Below, piece by piece: positions 16,938 through 24,747 of a stretch of 64,000 nt of DNA. The translations under genes were made by a program, and so were the position numbers. The stretch is from Natronorubrum aibiense (GTDB lineage: Archaea > Halobacteriota > Halobacteria > Halobacteriales > Natrialbaceae), in the NCBI RefSeq assembly GCF_009392895.1, contig NZ_CP045488.1, positions 558,001 to 622,000 of the forward strand. The letters are read 5' to 3'. The stretch's first letter is position 1; each line of letters starts with the position of its first letter. The notes below the pieces were generated by a model. The model did no database searches. It was not told where the DNA came from and was given only the letters and a program-made list of their open reading frames with translations.

Positions 16938-17924
16938 TCACGAGAACAATATCACGAGCAGCACGAGCGAGAATGCGCTGACGATAAGTAGCGATACCAA
17001 GACGACGATCGCTGGCGTCACACCGGTGTTGCGGAGCCCATCGAGACGAATTTCGGTTCCCAGTCCGACGAACGCGAGCACGAACAGCCAGTTGTAGGCG
17101 TTCTCGAGCGCGGTCTGTTGGGCCGGCGAGAACACGCCCGCACTCGCCAGCACGACGAGCGCGATGAATCCGAGGACGAACTTCGGGAACTCCGCCCAGA
17201 GCAACTGCACGGATGGGCGTCCACCCTCGCCGCGCTGGGCATAATAACTCGCATAGACGAGGACCACGACGCCGATCAAGGCGTTTCGCGAGAGTTTCGT
17301 CATCGTCGCCCATTGGCCGGCGACCTCGGAGTGGGCGAAGCCGACCGCGACGACTGGCCCCGTCGAGAACATGCTGACGCCGGCCCAGACGCCGAAGACG
17401 ACGTCCGAAAGCCCGAGCAGGTCGCCGAGGATCGGGTAGACGACGATCGTGATCGCGTCGAACAACAGGACCGTCGCCGCCGCGTAGGCGATCTGGTCTT
17501 CGCGGGCGCGGATCGCTCCGGCGACCGCGACGACGGCCGACACGCCACAGATCCCAGCCCCCGCTGCGAGCAACGAGCCGAGGCGATCGGCGAGTCCGAA
17601 GACGTTCCGCGAGAGCGCTTCGACGACGCTGATCGTGAGGGCAGTGACGAGCACGACAACAAGGAGGACGGTGCCGCCGACCTCGAGGATCGTCTCGAGC
17701 GTCAGCGACGCGCCCATGAGGACGATTCCGGCCCCCAGCCAAAGCTTGTGAGTCGCGATTCCCGGCTCGAGGCGGTCGGGCACGCCAGGACCGTTCGCCA
17801 GCGCGAAGCCGAGTGCGATGGCGACGAGCAGGTGATTGACGCCAGCGGTCAGCCCGATGGCTCGCGCGGCGAGTGCACCAAGGCAGAGCGCGACGAGCCC
17901 CGGAAAGAGCCGGTAGGCGGACAT
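16938..17924 (-). CDS. YeiH/UPF0324 family putative sulfate exporter
   Basis: 328 aa, with about ten hydrophobic segments throughout. The conserved features HKLWLGAGIVLMGASLT, AGAGICGVSAVVAVAGAIRA and GVWAGVSMFSTGPVVAVGFAHSEVAGQWATMTKLSRNALIG match the family. Bacterial YeiH-type proteins are proposed sulfate or small-anion exporters; direct evidence is thin. It is preceded 4 nt upstream by a 37-aa ORF, so both are probably translated from one message. Confidence 0.85.
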   Translation of the reverse strand: MSAYRLFPGLVALCLGALAARAIGLTAGVNHLLVAIALGFALANGPGVPDRLEPGIATHKLWLGAGIVLMGASLTLETILEVGGTVLLVVVLVTALTISVVEALSRNVFGLADRLGSLLAAGAGICGVSAVVAVAGAIRAREDQIAYAAATVLLFDAITIVVYPILGDLLGLSDVVFGVWAGVSMFSTGPVVAVGFAHSEVAGQWATMTKLSRNALIGVVVLVYASYYAQRGEGGRPSVQLLWAEFPKFVLGFIALVVLASAGVFSPAQQTALENAYNWLFVLAFVGLGTEIRLDGLRNTGVTPAIVVLVSLLIVSAFSLVLLVILFS

Positions 17925-17928
17925 GTCG

Positions 17929-18042
17929 CTACCAAGGAATCTGTATCTCGAGGCCGGCCGTCAGGGCGACGATCACCGCACTGACGGCGACGCTTTGCCA
18001 GTCCCGCTCGAGATTCTGCCAGCGAGTACGGATCGTCGTCAT
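17929..18042 (-). CDS. 37-aa small membrane protein upstream of YeiH
   Basis: ATG at 18042, stop TAG at 17931-17929, only 4 nt before the yeiH start codon. The peptide has a charged aromatic N-terminus (TRWQNLERDWQS) and then one hydrophobic stretch (VAVSAVIVALTAGLEIQIPW). Tight spacing and shared strand suggest translational coupling with the exporter. It may be a small subunit, a detached first helix of the transporter, or an assembly factor. Function is unknown. GC3 fits coding DNA. Confidence 0.6.
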   Translation of the reverse strand: MTTIRTRWQNLERDWQSVAVSAVIVALTAGLEIQIPW

Positions 18043-18533
18043 ACCCGGACTCCATCGATCAGTCGACATCCGTTCGGTGTCTCCGGATCGGCGCACTTAA
18101 CGATTGTCGATTTCGTCAGCGATACCGGGCTATGTTGCCGGCGTCAGCGACGGTAGCTGTCCGTCGAACGCGGTTGGTCGTCGGTCGACTGCACTCGACT
18201 CTGGCTGCCCGAAGTCCCGGGGTCGCTCGAAGAACGACGTCGACTCGAGGCTGGTCGTACTCGAGGACGAGATCCGCCGGCTTGTGGTTGGCTGTCCTAG
18301 GGGCAGACCTCGCCACACCGAGTGCCACAGGCGCGTGTGCCGACAGACACGGCCGACGCCGGATTGAGCGTTTGCGGTTCGCAGTGATTGGCGTCGATTT
18401 CGGGACGAACACGATGAAACCACACTCAGCGCTCGTGAGAGCTGTCGGCGGCCGAAGTCGACATCCGGATAACGTCCGGCAAGCCGTCCGCACAACCGAA
18501 CCCCTATCAACTCGGCGGGCAATACGTCGGAGT
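18043..18533. other. intergenic stretch, no supported gene
   Basis: A plus-strand frame is open here in phase with the downstream acyltransferase, but it is Arg/Thr-rich and lacks acidic haloarchaeal character, so it is taken as noncoding. A different frame shows a short plausible fragment (DSRLVVLEDEIRRLV) that might be a relic of a small coiled-coil gene. Confidence 0.4.
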
Positions 18534-19421
18534 ATGACAAAGCGGTACGTCTCTCTCCCTGACGAGGCGGAGACGGGAATGCGCGAGTTCATTGACGAGG
18601 TCGACCGACGACTGGCGAGCGACGAAGACACCTGTTCGGTCGTCGAAGACGTCCTAATCGACCTGTCGGGCGACCGCGAGGCATACGACCACTGGCAGAA
18701 CGGCGGCGACGTCTCGCCGGCCGAGCGCGTCCGCTTGCAGAGTTACGACCCCTGTAACACCACCCTCGAGAGCGAGTACTACGCCGAGAAAGACGAAGCC
18801 GAGTTCCGTCGCTCGAAACACCTCCAATGGCTGTGGCGACAGTTCGACAGCCTCCCGATTGCGGACAACGTCGAGTTCGCCCTGCGATTCCGTCGGATGC
18901 TCGCCGACCACCTCTTCGAGGAGTGTGGCGACAACTGCCGGTTTTTCAAGGGCGTCACGTTCACCTACGGGCACAACATCACGATCGGCGACAACACCGT
19001 CGTCCACGACGACGTCCACCTAGACGATCGCGGAAAACTCACGATCGGCGACCGCGTCTCGGTTTCCGACGGCGTCCACATCTACAGCCACGACCACGAC
19101 GTCGTCGACCAGACAGAGGTACGCAACTACCACACGATCGTCGAAGACGACGTGCGACTCACCTACGACGCGATGGTTCGTGCCGGCTGCAAGGTCGGCG
19201 AAAACGCCATCGTCGGCGCTCGTGGGATCGTCCAGCACGACGTTCCCGCCCATCACATCGCGATCGGCGCACCGGCCAAAAGCGTCAAGATCAAACCCGG
19301 CTGGGAGGACGTCGCGACACCACTCGACGACGCCGGCGTCAACCGACAGGAACAGCGCCACATCGAGTACGATCTCCCCGACGACCTCGAGGTCTTCGAC
19401 GAGTTCGGTCGCGATTTATAG
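18534..19421 (+). CDS. hexapeptide-repeat acyltransferase (maltose O-acetyltransferase/LbH type)
   Basis: 295 aa from the ATG at 18534. The N-terminal half has a helical region with FALRFRRMLADHLFEECGDNC. The second half is a left-handed beta-helix with hexapeptide turns: VTFTYGHNITIGDNTVVHDDVHLDD, ISHDHD-like SHDHDVVDQ, IVEDDVRL, ACKVGENAIVGARGIVQHDVPAHHIAIGAPAK. This is typical of CoA-dependent O-acetyltransferases of the LacA/NodL group with His catalysis. The substrate is probably a sugar or similar; the operon context is uninformative. Confidence 0.88.
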   Translation: MTKRYVSLPDEAETGMREFIDEVDRRLASDEDTCSVVEDVLIDLSGDREAYDHWQNGGDVSPAERVRLQSYDPCNTTLESEYYAEKDEAEFRRSKHLQWLWRQFDSLPIADNVEFALRFRRMLADHLFEECGDNCRFFKGVTFTYGHNITIGDNTVVHDDVHLDDRGKLTIGDRVSVSDGVHIYSHDHDVVDQTEVRNYHTIVEDDVRLTYDAMVRAGCKVGENAIVGARGIVQHDVPAHHIAIGAPAKSVKIKPGWEDVATPLDDAGVNRQEQRHIEYDLPDDLEVFDEFGRDL

Positions 19422-19437
19422 ACGGACGGCACCGTCA

Positions 19438-19490
19438 TCAAGACACTATTGTCCGTGGATCCGAACTCAGGGAATAGCCAAGTGTCTTGA
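19438..19490. repeat. 10-bp perfect inverted repeat with 33-nt spacer
   Basis: TCAAGACACT (19438-19447) and AGTGTCTTGA (19481-19490) are exact inverses. They lie after the acyltransferase stop and 12 nt before the first ATG of the zinc-ribbon gene. The position allows either a terminator hairpin for the former or an operator for the latter. Confidence 0.6.
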
Positions 19491-19501
19491 GAACCTATAG
19501 C

Positions 19502-19828
19502 ATGATGATGGAGCTCTGGGGCTGGCTCGTCGGCTACATACTGCTGTTTGCCCTCCTCCACCTGTTACTGTACTTTCTGTACGTACGAGGGAACGACGAC
19601 GCGGGGTCGCCTTCGTTCGCCGAACCGAACCGTGCAAGCCCGCGGGCGTCACCCGGGCCCGACCGATATCCGAACGCGGCCGACGACGTCGAACCCGAGG
19701 AAGACGCCGACGATCACGACCTCGAGTTCGACGGGGAGACGATCCGCTGTCCCCACTGCGGCGTCCGAAACGAGGGCGATCAGACGTTTACGTACTGCTG
19801 GAACTGTATCTCGTCGCTTCGGCAGTGA
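19502..19828 (+). CDS. small membrane protein with C-terminal zinc ribbon
   Basis: About 108 aa; three consecutive ATGs (19502, 19505, 19508) make the exact start uncertain. It has one N-terminal transmembrane helix (WGWLVGYILLFALLHLLLYF), an acidic linker, and a C-terminal zinc ribbon C-P-H-C ... Y-C-W-N-C (RCPHCGVRNEGDQTFTYCWNC). This architecture is common in haloarchaea and has no assigned function. A strong inverted repeat lies directly upstream. Confidence 0.75.
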   Translation: MMMELWGWLVGYILLFALLHLLLYFLYVRGNDDAGSPSFAEPNRASPRASPGPDRYPNAADDVEPEEDADDHDLEFDGETIRCPHCGVRNEGDQTFTYCWNCISSLRQ

Positions 19829-19882
19829 CGCCGAGTGACGACCACACTGTGTGCCAGCCACTCGAGCGATTCGTTGTGTTTC

Positions 19883-20644
19883 TCATTCGCGACTATCGCA
19901 TGAGAGTGCGTCTGTGATCGTCTCGAGGTGGTCGACACCGACGACGGCGACGATGGGTCCGTCGGTCGTCGCTCGAAGTTCCTCGAGGCGGTCAATCATA
20001 CACCGTTCGCGAGTTTCGTCGCGATAGGTGAGTGCGCTGTCGTCCGTCTGGATGCTACCGAGCAAGGCCTGTACGCTGGCAACGTGTGACCGCTCGTGGG
20101 CGGCCTGTTCGGCCGGTGGAGCGTCGGCCTCGCAGTCGTACTCGATCGGGTCGTCGCAGGCGACAGTCATTGACGTCGCGTGAGTCAGCGTCGCGGCGAG
20201 CCGACAGGTCAGCGCTTCCTGTGTCGCGCCGCGTAGACTCGAGATGACGCGGCGAGCCGTCGACGGCGAGACGCGGTCGGCGATCAGTCGTGTCACAAGG
20301 CGTCGCAGAAACGACCAGTTCGGGGCATCGATGCCGACAGTCGTCGCGGCGGGCGCCGCGTTGATCGCCGCGCTCATTTCGCCGCCGAAGCGCGGCGGGG
20401 CCTCGGCCGTGGCCTCGCGGGCGTAGGCACGATACAGCGGGAGGGCTGCCGCCGGGAGTTCGAGGGCGAGCACGTCGGGGTCGACCGACTCGAGGACGGT
20501 TTCGACGCGCGCAACGCTCGCCGGGTGGTCGTGGACGACGCCAAGAAGGTGGCAGGTGCCTGCCGGACCGGTCACGCGACGCGCGAACTGCGACGTAATT
20601 CGCGGATCGTCGAACGACGCGGCGAGCGGCGGGGATTCGGCCAT
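19883..20644 (-). CDS. TraB-domain protein
   Basis: 253 aa. The conserved opening HLLGVVHDHPASVARVETVLESVDPDVLALELP and the C-terminal block DETRERCMIDRLEEL ... VAVVGVDHLETI are the two parts of the TraB/PrgY (ChaN/erythromycin-esterase-like) fold. Unlike many archaeal TraB proteins it has no C-terminal membrane segments. In bacteria TraB blocks peptide pheromone signalling; the archaeal role is unknown. A TATA-like TTATACT (20678-20672) is about 31 nt upstream. Confidence 0.75.
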   Translation of the reverse strand: MAESPPLAASFDDPRITSQFARRVTGPAGTCHLLGVVHDHPASVARVETVLESVDPDVLALELPAAALPLYRAYAREATAEAPPRFGGEMSAAINAAPAATTVGIDAPNWSFLRRLVTRLIADRVSPSTARRVISSLRGATQEALTCRLAATLTHATSMTVACDDPIEYDCEADAPPAEQAAHERSHVASVQALLGSIQTDDSALTYRDETRERCMIDRLEELRATTDGPIVAVVGVDHLETITDALSCDSRE

Positions 20645-20867
20645 TGATCGAGTGGTAATACGTGACTACCAGTATAACCCTTCTGTTGTGCTCGAGCACG
20701 GCCGAAATCGAACGACGAAACCGGACGTAAGCTGACCATACTCGCCGCTGATCGGTCGGGCGGCGTGTAAGGGGACCGTGGCCCTTGGAAACGATTTCCG
20801 CGCTTTATTACTCGCGCAGCCATGGTGCCGGTGGTTCGGTTTCCGGAGATAGCCTGGTTCGAACGGG

Positions 20868-20921
20868 ATGCAGACGGCGGGTAGTATGCAGACGGCGGGT
20901 GGTATGCAGACGGCGAGTTCA
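20868..20921 (+). repeat. three tandem 18-bp units, each with an in-frame ATG
   Basis: Units start at 20868, 20886 and 20904 (ATGCAGACGGCGGGTAGT and near-identical copies). All three ATGs are in frame with the following PRC-barrel-like gene, whose conserved part starts at 20928. Confidence 0.8.
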
Positions 20922-20927
20922 TCAGCA

Positions 20928-21173
20928 ATGCCCGAAGACGCACTCACCAAAGCCGATGAAGGAAAACTGGTCCTGAACACGGACGGCACTACGGTCGGTC
21001 GCCTCGTCGACGTCCGTGACGGCTACGGGTACGTCGAGCCGAACCCGACGCTACTCGAGACGATCAAAGCGAAACTCGGGTGGGCGACGCGAAGCGACGA
21101 GGCACACCCGCTCGACGAGGGAAGTATCGAGAAAATCACCGACGATGCGGTGTATCTCCGGGGGACGCTGTGA
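20928..21173 (+). CDS. PRC-barrel-like small protein
   Basis: 81 aa from the ATG at 20928; three upstream in-frame ATGs in tandem repeats could extend it by up to 20 residues (MQTAGS units). The sequence KLVLNTDGTTVGRLVDVRDGYGYVEPN ... LGWATRS ... HPLDEGSIEKITDDAVYLRGTL is a beta-barrel of the PRC-barrel type. It is clearly paralogous to the proteins at 54048-54344 and 54407-55009. PRC barrels bind partner proteins or rRNA-processing factors; the specific role here is unknown. Convergent with the aRF1 gene. Confidence 0.75.
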   Translation: MPEDALTKADEGKLVLNTDGTTVGRLVDVRDGYGYVEPNPTLLETIKAKLGWATRSDEAHPLDEGSIEKITDDAVYLRGTL

Positions 21174-21226
21174 TCGAGACTCGAGAGCAGGCGTGCCCGT
21201 CGTGATGAGGACGATCAGGAGGGTGC

Positions 21227-22486
21227 TTAGACGCCGGTACTGTAGCGCAAGATTCCGGCGAAGCCGCCGAAAGCGTTGTAGAGCTGTTCGCCTTTCTCGA
21301 AGTCCGTCGAGATGAACTTGGTTTCGGTGCCTCGCTGTTCAGCGATTTCGATGAGGTGGTCGATCGCGTCCTCGCGGTCGTCGTCCGTCGCTTCGATCTC
21401 GGTGCCACACTCGCTGCATGTGTGCTCGGGCGTCGATTTGCGCCGGTCGAGCACCTCGTAGTCCGTGTTTCCACAGGCCTCACAGTCGTAGACGATGACG
21501 TCCTTTCGGAGGTCCTCGCTGATGAGGAGTCGATCGACGGCCCCCATCATGAGATTGCGGCGGGTCTGCTCGAACCCGTAGGTTGCGAGGTCGCCCGCGT
21601 TGAGTTCCTTGAAGAACTCCTCCATCTCCTGTTTGTCCTTCATCACCTCGGCGTCGGCCAGCGCGTCTTCGGCGTTATCGACTAAGTCCTTCAGGCCGGA
21701 CTCGTCGGTGTAGGCGACGTCGAACTTCCCGATGACGTTGTCCTGAATCTCGTGGTGGAGGTAGTCACCGTCGAGGAACTCGTCTTTGGTCGGCGAGGGA
21801 CCGCCGACGAGGATGCCGTCGAGTTCGTGGCGTTTGGGGACAAACAGATCGTTTGCCATCCCCGCGACCTCCTGATAGAAGTTGTCGATGGCCTCGAGTC
21901 GCAGTCGAGCGAAACGCTGGGCGGACTGGCCACCTTTACGCTGTTTGCCGGGGACGAGCGAAGAGGCGGACTTGACGGCTTCGATACGTTTGCCTTTCAA
22001 CCAGCCGACGTTGGCCTCGCGGCGATCGAGGACGATCAGGCCGTACAACCCCTGATCGGCCAGCATGTGCTCGAGCGGTTCGGTGAGGAAATCCGAGTCG
22101 CAGTGATAGCGGAACGACTCGATGGGCTGGGGTGGACTCTCTAAGACCTTCGTGACCATCTCGGTCCGGCCGCCGCCGGAGTCGACGGCACCCGAAAACA
22201 ACACCATTCCGTTCTCCGGCGGATAGGTATCGTAGTACCGGAGCCGGTCTTTGATGCTGGTCAGCGCGTCCTGAACGGCCGTTCGAGTCTGTTTGGACTT
22301 GATGTTGGCCGCTTCGCTGTGTTCCTGTGTGACGTGGGTGACGACGTCACTGATCTGTCGGTCCTCGGGAATGTAGATCGTCACGAGCTGTGTGCCGGAG
22401 CCATCGAAATCTTTGAGATCTTCGATGACCTTCCGGAACTCGTATTTTTTCCGGTCGGATTGCTCCTGATCGCCCTCCTGGCTCAT
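21227..22486 (-). CDS. prf1: peptide chain release factor aRF1
   Basis: 419 aa from the ATG at 22486 (MSQEGDQEQSDRKKYEF). It recognises all three stop codons in the A site and triggers peptidyl-tRNA hydrolysis. Diagnostic elements: the stop-codon-reading NIKS motif (61-64), the catalytic GGQ (185-187, RKGGQSAQRF), and a C-terminal zinc-binding minidomain (CEACG ... CSECG). Length is normal for archaea. Single gene. Confidence 0.97.
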   Translation of the reverse strand: MSQEGDQEQSDRKKYEFRKVIEDLKDFDGSGTQLVTIYIPEDRQISDVVTHVTQEHSEAANIKSKQTRTAVQDALTSIKDRLRYYDTYPPENGMVLFSGAVDSGGGRTEMVTKVLESPPQPIESFRYHCDSDFLTEPLEHMLADQGLYGLIVLDRREANVGWLKGKRIEAVKSASSLVPGKQRKGGQSAQRFARLRLEAIDNFYQEVAGMANDLFVPKRHELDGILVGGPSPTKDEFLDGDYLHHEIQDNVIGKFDVAYTDESGLKDLVDNAEDALADAEVMKDKQEMEEFFKELNAGDLATYGFEQTRRNLMMGAVDRLLISEDLRKDVIVYDCEACGNTDYEVLDRRKSTPEHTCSECGTEIEATDDDREDAIDHLIEIAEQRGTETKFISTDFEKGEQLYNAFGGFAGILRYSTGV

Positions 22487-22799
22487 TACCCGTACAAAAC
22501 GGTGCTGTGGGTAAGAATCCTTTGACACACCTGTCGACGATTGATACGGTTTACTGTCGTCAATTACCGCCGATCGCCGACCCGTGCTGGCGATCGACGG
22601 TACACAGTTACAGCAATCCGTATGACTCGCCCAGACGACCGGTACTTACGGCGTGTGGGGAGCCACCGGTCGACTCGAGAGCACCGACGGAGCGGACTGC
22701 TCCGTCCCCGACACGGACGTGTCGGCGAACTACCATGCATCGGGAGTTGAGGTGACGATTTAAGGTGTTCCCGTGAGACTGTCCGGACAGTACTCCAGT
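22487..22799. other. divergent intergenic region, aRF1 / MinD-like
   Basis: About 313 nt without a credible gene. A TTTAAG at 22759-22764 lies 36-41 nt before the MinD-like start and may be its TATA element. Confidence 0.4.
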
Positions 22800-23669
22800 A
22801 TGTCTCACGAGACGGTCTATGCGATCGCGAGCGGGAAAGGGGGCGTCGGAAAGACGACGACGACGGTCAATCTCGGGACGGCGCTGGCGGAGGCCGGCAA
22901 ACGTGTCGCCATCGTTGATACCGACCTCGGGATGGCGAACCTCGCTGGGTTCGTCAGTCTGAGCCCCGACTCGATGACGCTCCACGACGTGTTGTCCGGA
23001 GCGGCATCGGTCGACGACGCCACCTACAGTATCACGGATAACATCGTCGCCGTACCAAGCGGCACCAGCCTCGACGAGTACGCCGACACCTCCCCGGAAG
23101 GACTCCGCGAGGTCGTCGCGGAGCTTCGAGATCGATTCGACTACGTCTTTCTCGACGTCGGCGCGGGCGTCAATCACGAAACTGTCCTCCCGCTGGGACT
23201 CGCCGACGCCGTCATCCTCGTGTCGACGCCCGAACCGGCGGCCGTCCACGACTCGAAGAAGACCCTTGAGTTGACCGAACGGGCTGGCGGCTCGGTCGCC
23301 GGACTCGTCCTCACTCGCACGTTGCCCGACAGCGACATCTCCCACGAGGAGATCGCCACCCGTCTCGAGACCACCCTGCTGGGAACGATCCCGGAAGACG
23401 CCACGGCCCGCGAGAGCGTCTACGCCGGGACGCCGCTGGTCGTCTACGAACCAGACGGCCCCGCTGCCGCCGCCTACCGACAGCTCGCGGGCGATCTGGC
23501 CGGGGTCGACGTTCCCGACGCTGAGTCGACAGCCGACGAGGCAATCGAACTGGGTGAAGAAACCGCGGACGACTCCGATACCGAATCGGCGGTCGGCAAC
23601 GACGGCGAGCGAGAAGCCGCACACGACGACGTCTCGAGTGCGATCACGGAAGCCGAATCCGACTCCTGA
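22800..23669 (+). CDS. MinD/ParA-type ATPase
   Basis: 289 aa from the ATG at 22800. The deviant Walker A motif GKGGVGKTT (12-20), the DTDLGMANL switch and FDYVFLDVGAGV Walker B region define the MinD branch. The C-terminal 60 residues are very acidic and low in complexity (DEAIELGEE, DDSDTES), where bacterial MinD has its membrane-targeting helix; none is evident here. Haloarchaea have several MinD paralogues, some of which position motility and chemosensory arrays rather than the division ring. No partner gene is adjacent. Confidence 0.9.
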   Translation: MSHETVYAIASGKGGVGKTTTTVNLGTALAEAGKRVAIVDTDLGMANLAGFVSLSPDSMTLHDVLSGAASVDDATYSITDNIVAVPSGTSLDEYADTSPEGLREVVAELRDRFDYVFLDVGAGVNHETVLPLGLADAVILVSTPEPAAVHDSKKTLELTERAGGSVAGLVLTRTLPDSDISHEEIATRLETTLLGTIPEDATARESVYAGTPLVVYEPDGPAAAAYRQLAGDLAGVDVPDAESTADEAIELGEETADDSDTESAVGNDGEREAAHDDVSSAITEAESDS

Positions 23670-23920
23670 CTCGACCCACGGCGGTTCGTCTCGCTGGTAA
23701 CTGGTCCCTACGTTGGCGATTTCGTGCGTGAGACTGTCTCGAGCACCATCGTAACTGCTGAACGAACCGCAGTGCAGACGGACGGGTAGCCGACGCATAC
23801 TGGTTCACAGGTCGGGCGACGACCGCCGTCAGCAACGTTCTTCGACTGGTGACGACGCCGGCTGGCGGTCGTACTGTACTCAATCCCAGACAGTCACGAG
23901 AAAATGACAGTAACGATCTG

Positions 23921-23930
23921 ATTACTAAAC
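23921..23930 (+). promoter_or_regulatory. TATA-like element of the lipoprotein gene
   Basis: ATTACTAAAC is centred 28-30 nt before the ATG at 23955, in an AT-richer patch. The 250 nt before it, back to the MinD-like stop, show no gene. Confidence 0.5.
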
Positions 23931-23954
23931 ACAGACAGGATCGATGGCACGAGC

Positions 23955-24536
23955 ATGGAGCGACGAAACGTACTCCTTGGCGGTGGTGCCGCGCTCGCGA
24001 CCATACTGGCCGGCTGTTCCAGCGACGAAACGAGCGACGATACCGGATCGAACTCTCCCACTGACGACGAGTCCGACGAGGACGGGACCGGAACTGAGGG
24101 CGAGCCCGACGAGACGGACAAAACCGGTGACAAGGACAAGACGGACGAGGACAAGGCCGGTGACAACGACGACCTGGCTGACGACGAGATTCCCGGATTC
24201 GAGAGAGACAAGTTCGAACTCGACAGCGAGACGGTGTCGGTGTCGACGATCGAACGCGAGGGCGAGATCGTCACCATCGTCGTCGACACCGAGACGACCG
24301 ACGAGGAGACACTCGCCGAAGAACTCAAGTCGTTCGCCGACGACGTCGACGAGGGAATCGTCGACCTCGAGACGTTCACCGACCACATCGAAACGATCGC
24401 ACTCTTCATCAAACACGACGGGGAGAAGGTCGTCTCGTACGGCATTGCCGTCCAGTGGATCACCGAGTACCGTGAGGGCTCGCTGACGAGAGCGGAGTTG
24501 CTCGAGAAAATTCGGGGAACCGAGACGACGTACTGA
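23955..24536 (+). CDS. haloarchaeal lipoprotein of unknown function
   Basis: 193 aa. The N-terminus has RRNVLLGGGAALATILAGC, an RR pair and lipobox ending at C21, so it is a likely Tat-exported lipoprotein. Next comes a disordered, K/D/T/E-rich linker (residues about 22-75), then a folded C-terminal domain (ETVSVSTIEREGEIVTIVVDTETT ... FTDHIETIALFIKHDGEKVVSYGIAVQWITEYREG). I do not recognise the domain. A copy of the 84-bp element follows about 110 nt after the stop. Confidence 0.75.
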   Translation: MERRNVLLGGGAALATILAGCSSDETSDDTGSNSPTDDESDEDGTGTEGEPDETDKTGDKDKTDEDKAGDNDDLADDEIPGFERDKFELDSETVSVSTIEREGEIVTIVVDTETTDEETLAEELKSFADDVDEGIVDLETFTDHIETIALFIKHDGEKVVSYGIAVQWITEYREGSLTRAELLEKIRGTETTY

Positions 24537-24649
24537 CGATTGAGCCGCTTCCCGCTGACGTGATTTTTCAACCGACGACCGAAAGCGGTGCATCCGCCGC
24601 TCGAGCGGCTTCGCTCGGGTCGCAGCGATGCAGGCGTGCGTGTCGGAGG

Positions 24650-24731
24650 TATAGTACCAACTGAAACGATTCACACCTGATCGCACAGTTGCCGTGCGAT
24701 CAGGGGGGCATGACGTTCAGTGGCTACGATA
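24650..24731 (+). repeat. 84-bp-family palindromic element, copy C (82 bp)
   Basis: Ends TATAGTACCAACTGA (24650-24664) and TCAGTGGCTACGATA (24717-24731). The central hairpin is perfect: CCTGATCGCAC (24676-24686), 7-nt loop, GTGCGATCAGG (24694-24704). It has the same orientation as A and B. It lies 16 nt beyond the argS stop codon, so it again sits at a gene 3' end and could also terminate that transcript. Confidence 0.85.
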
Positions 24732-24747
24732 GGTGTCCGGAGATTGC

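Noticed and set aside
18132-18533. N-terminal extension of the acyltransferase frame
   Set aside because: Arg/Thr-rich and not acidic; the recognised protein starts well at 18534.
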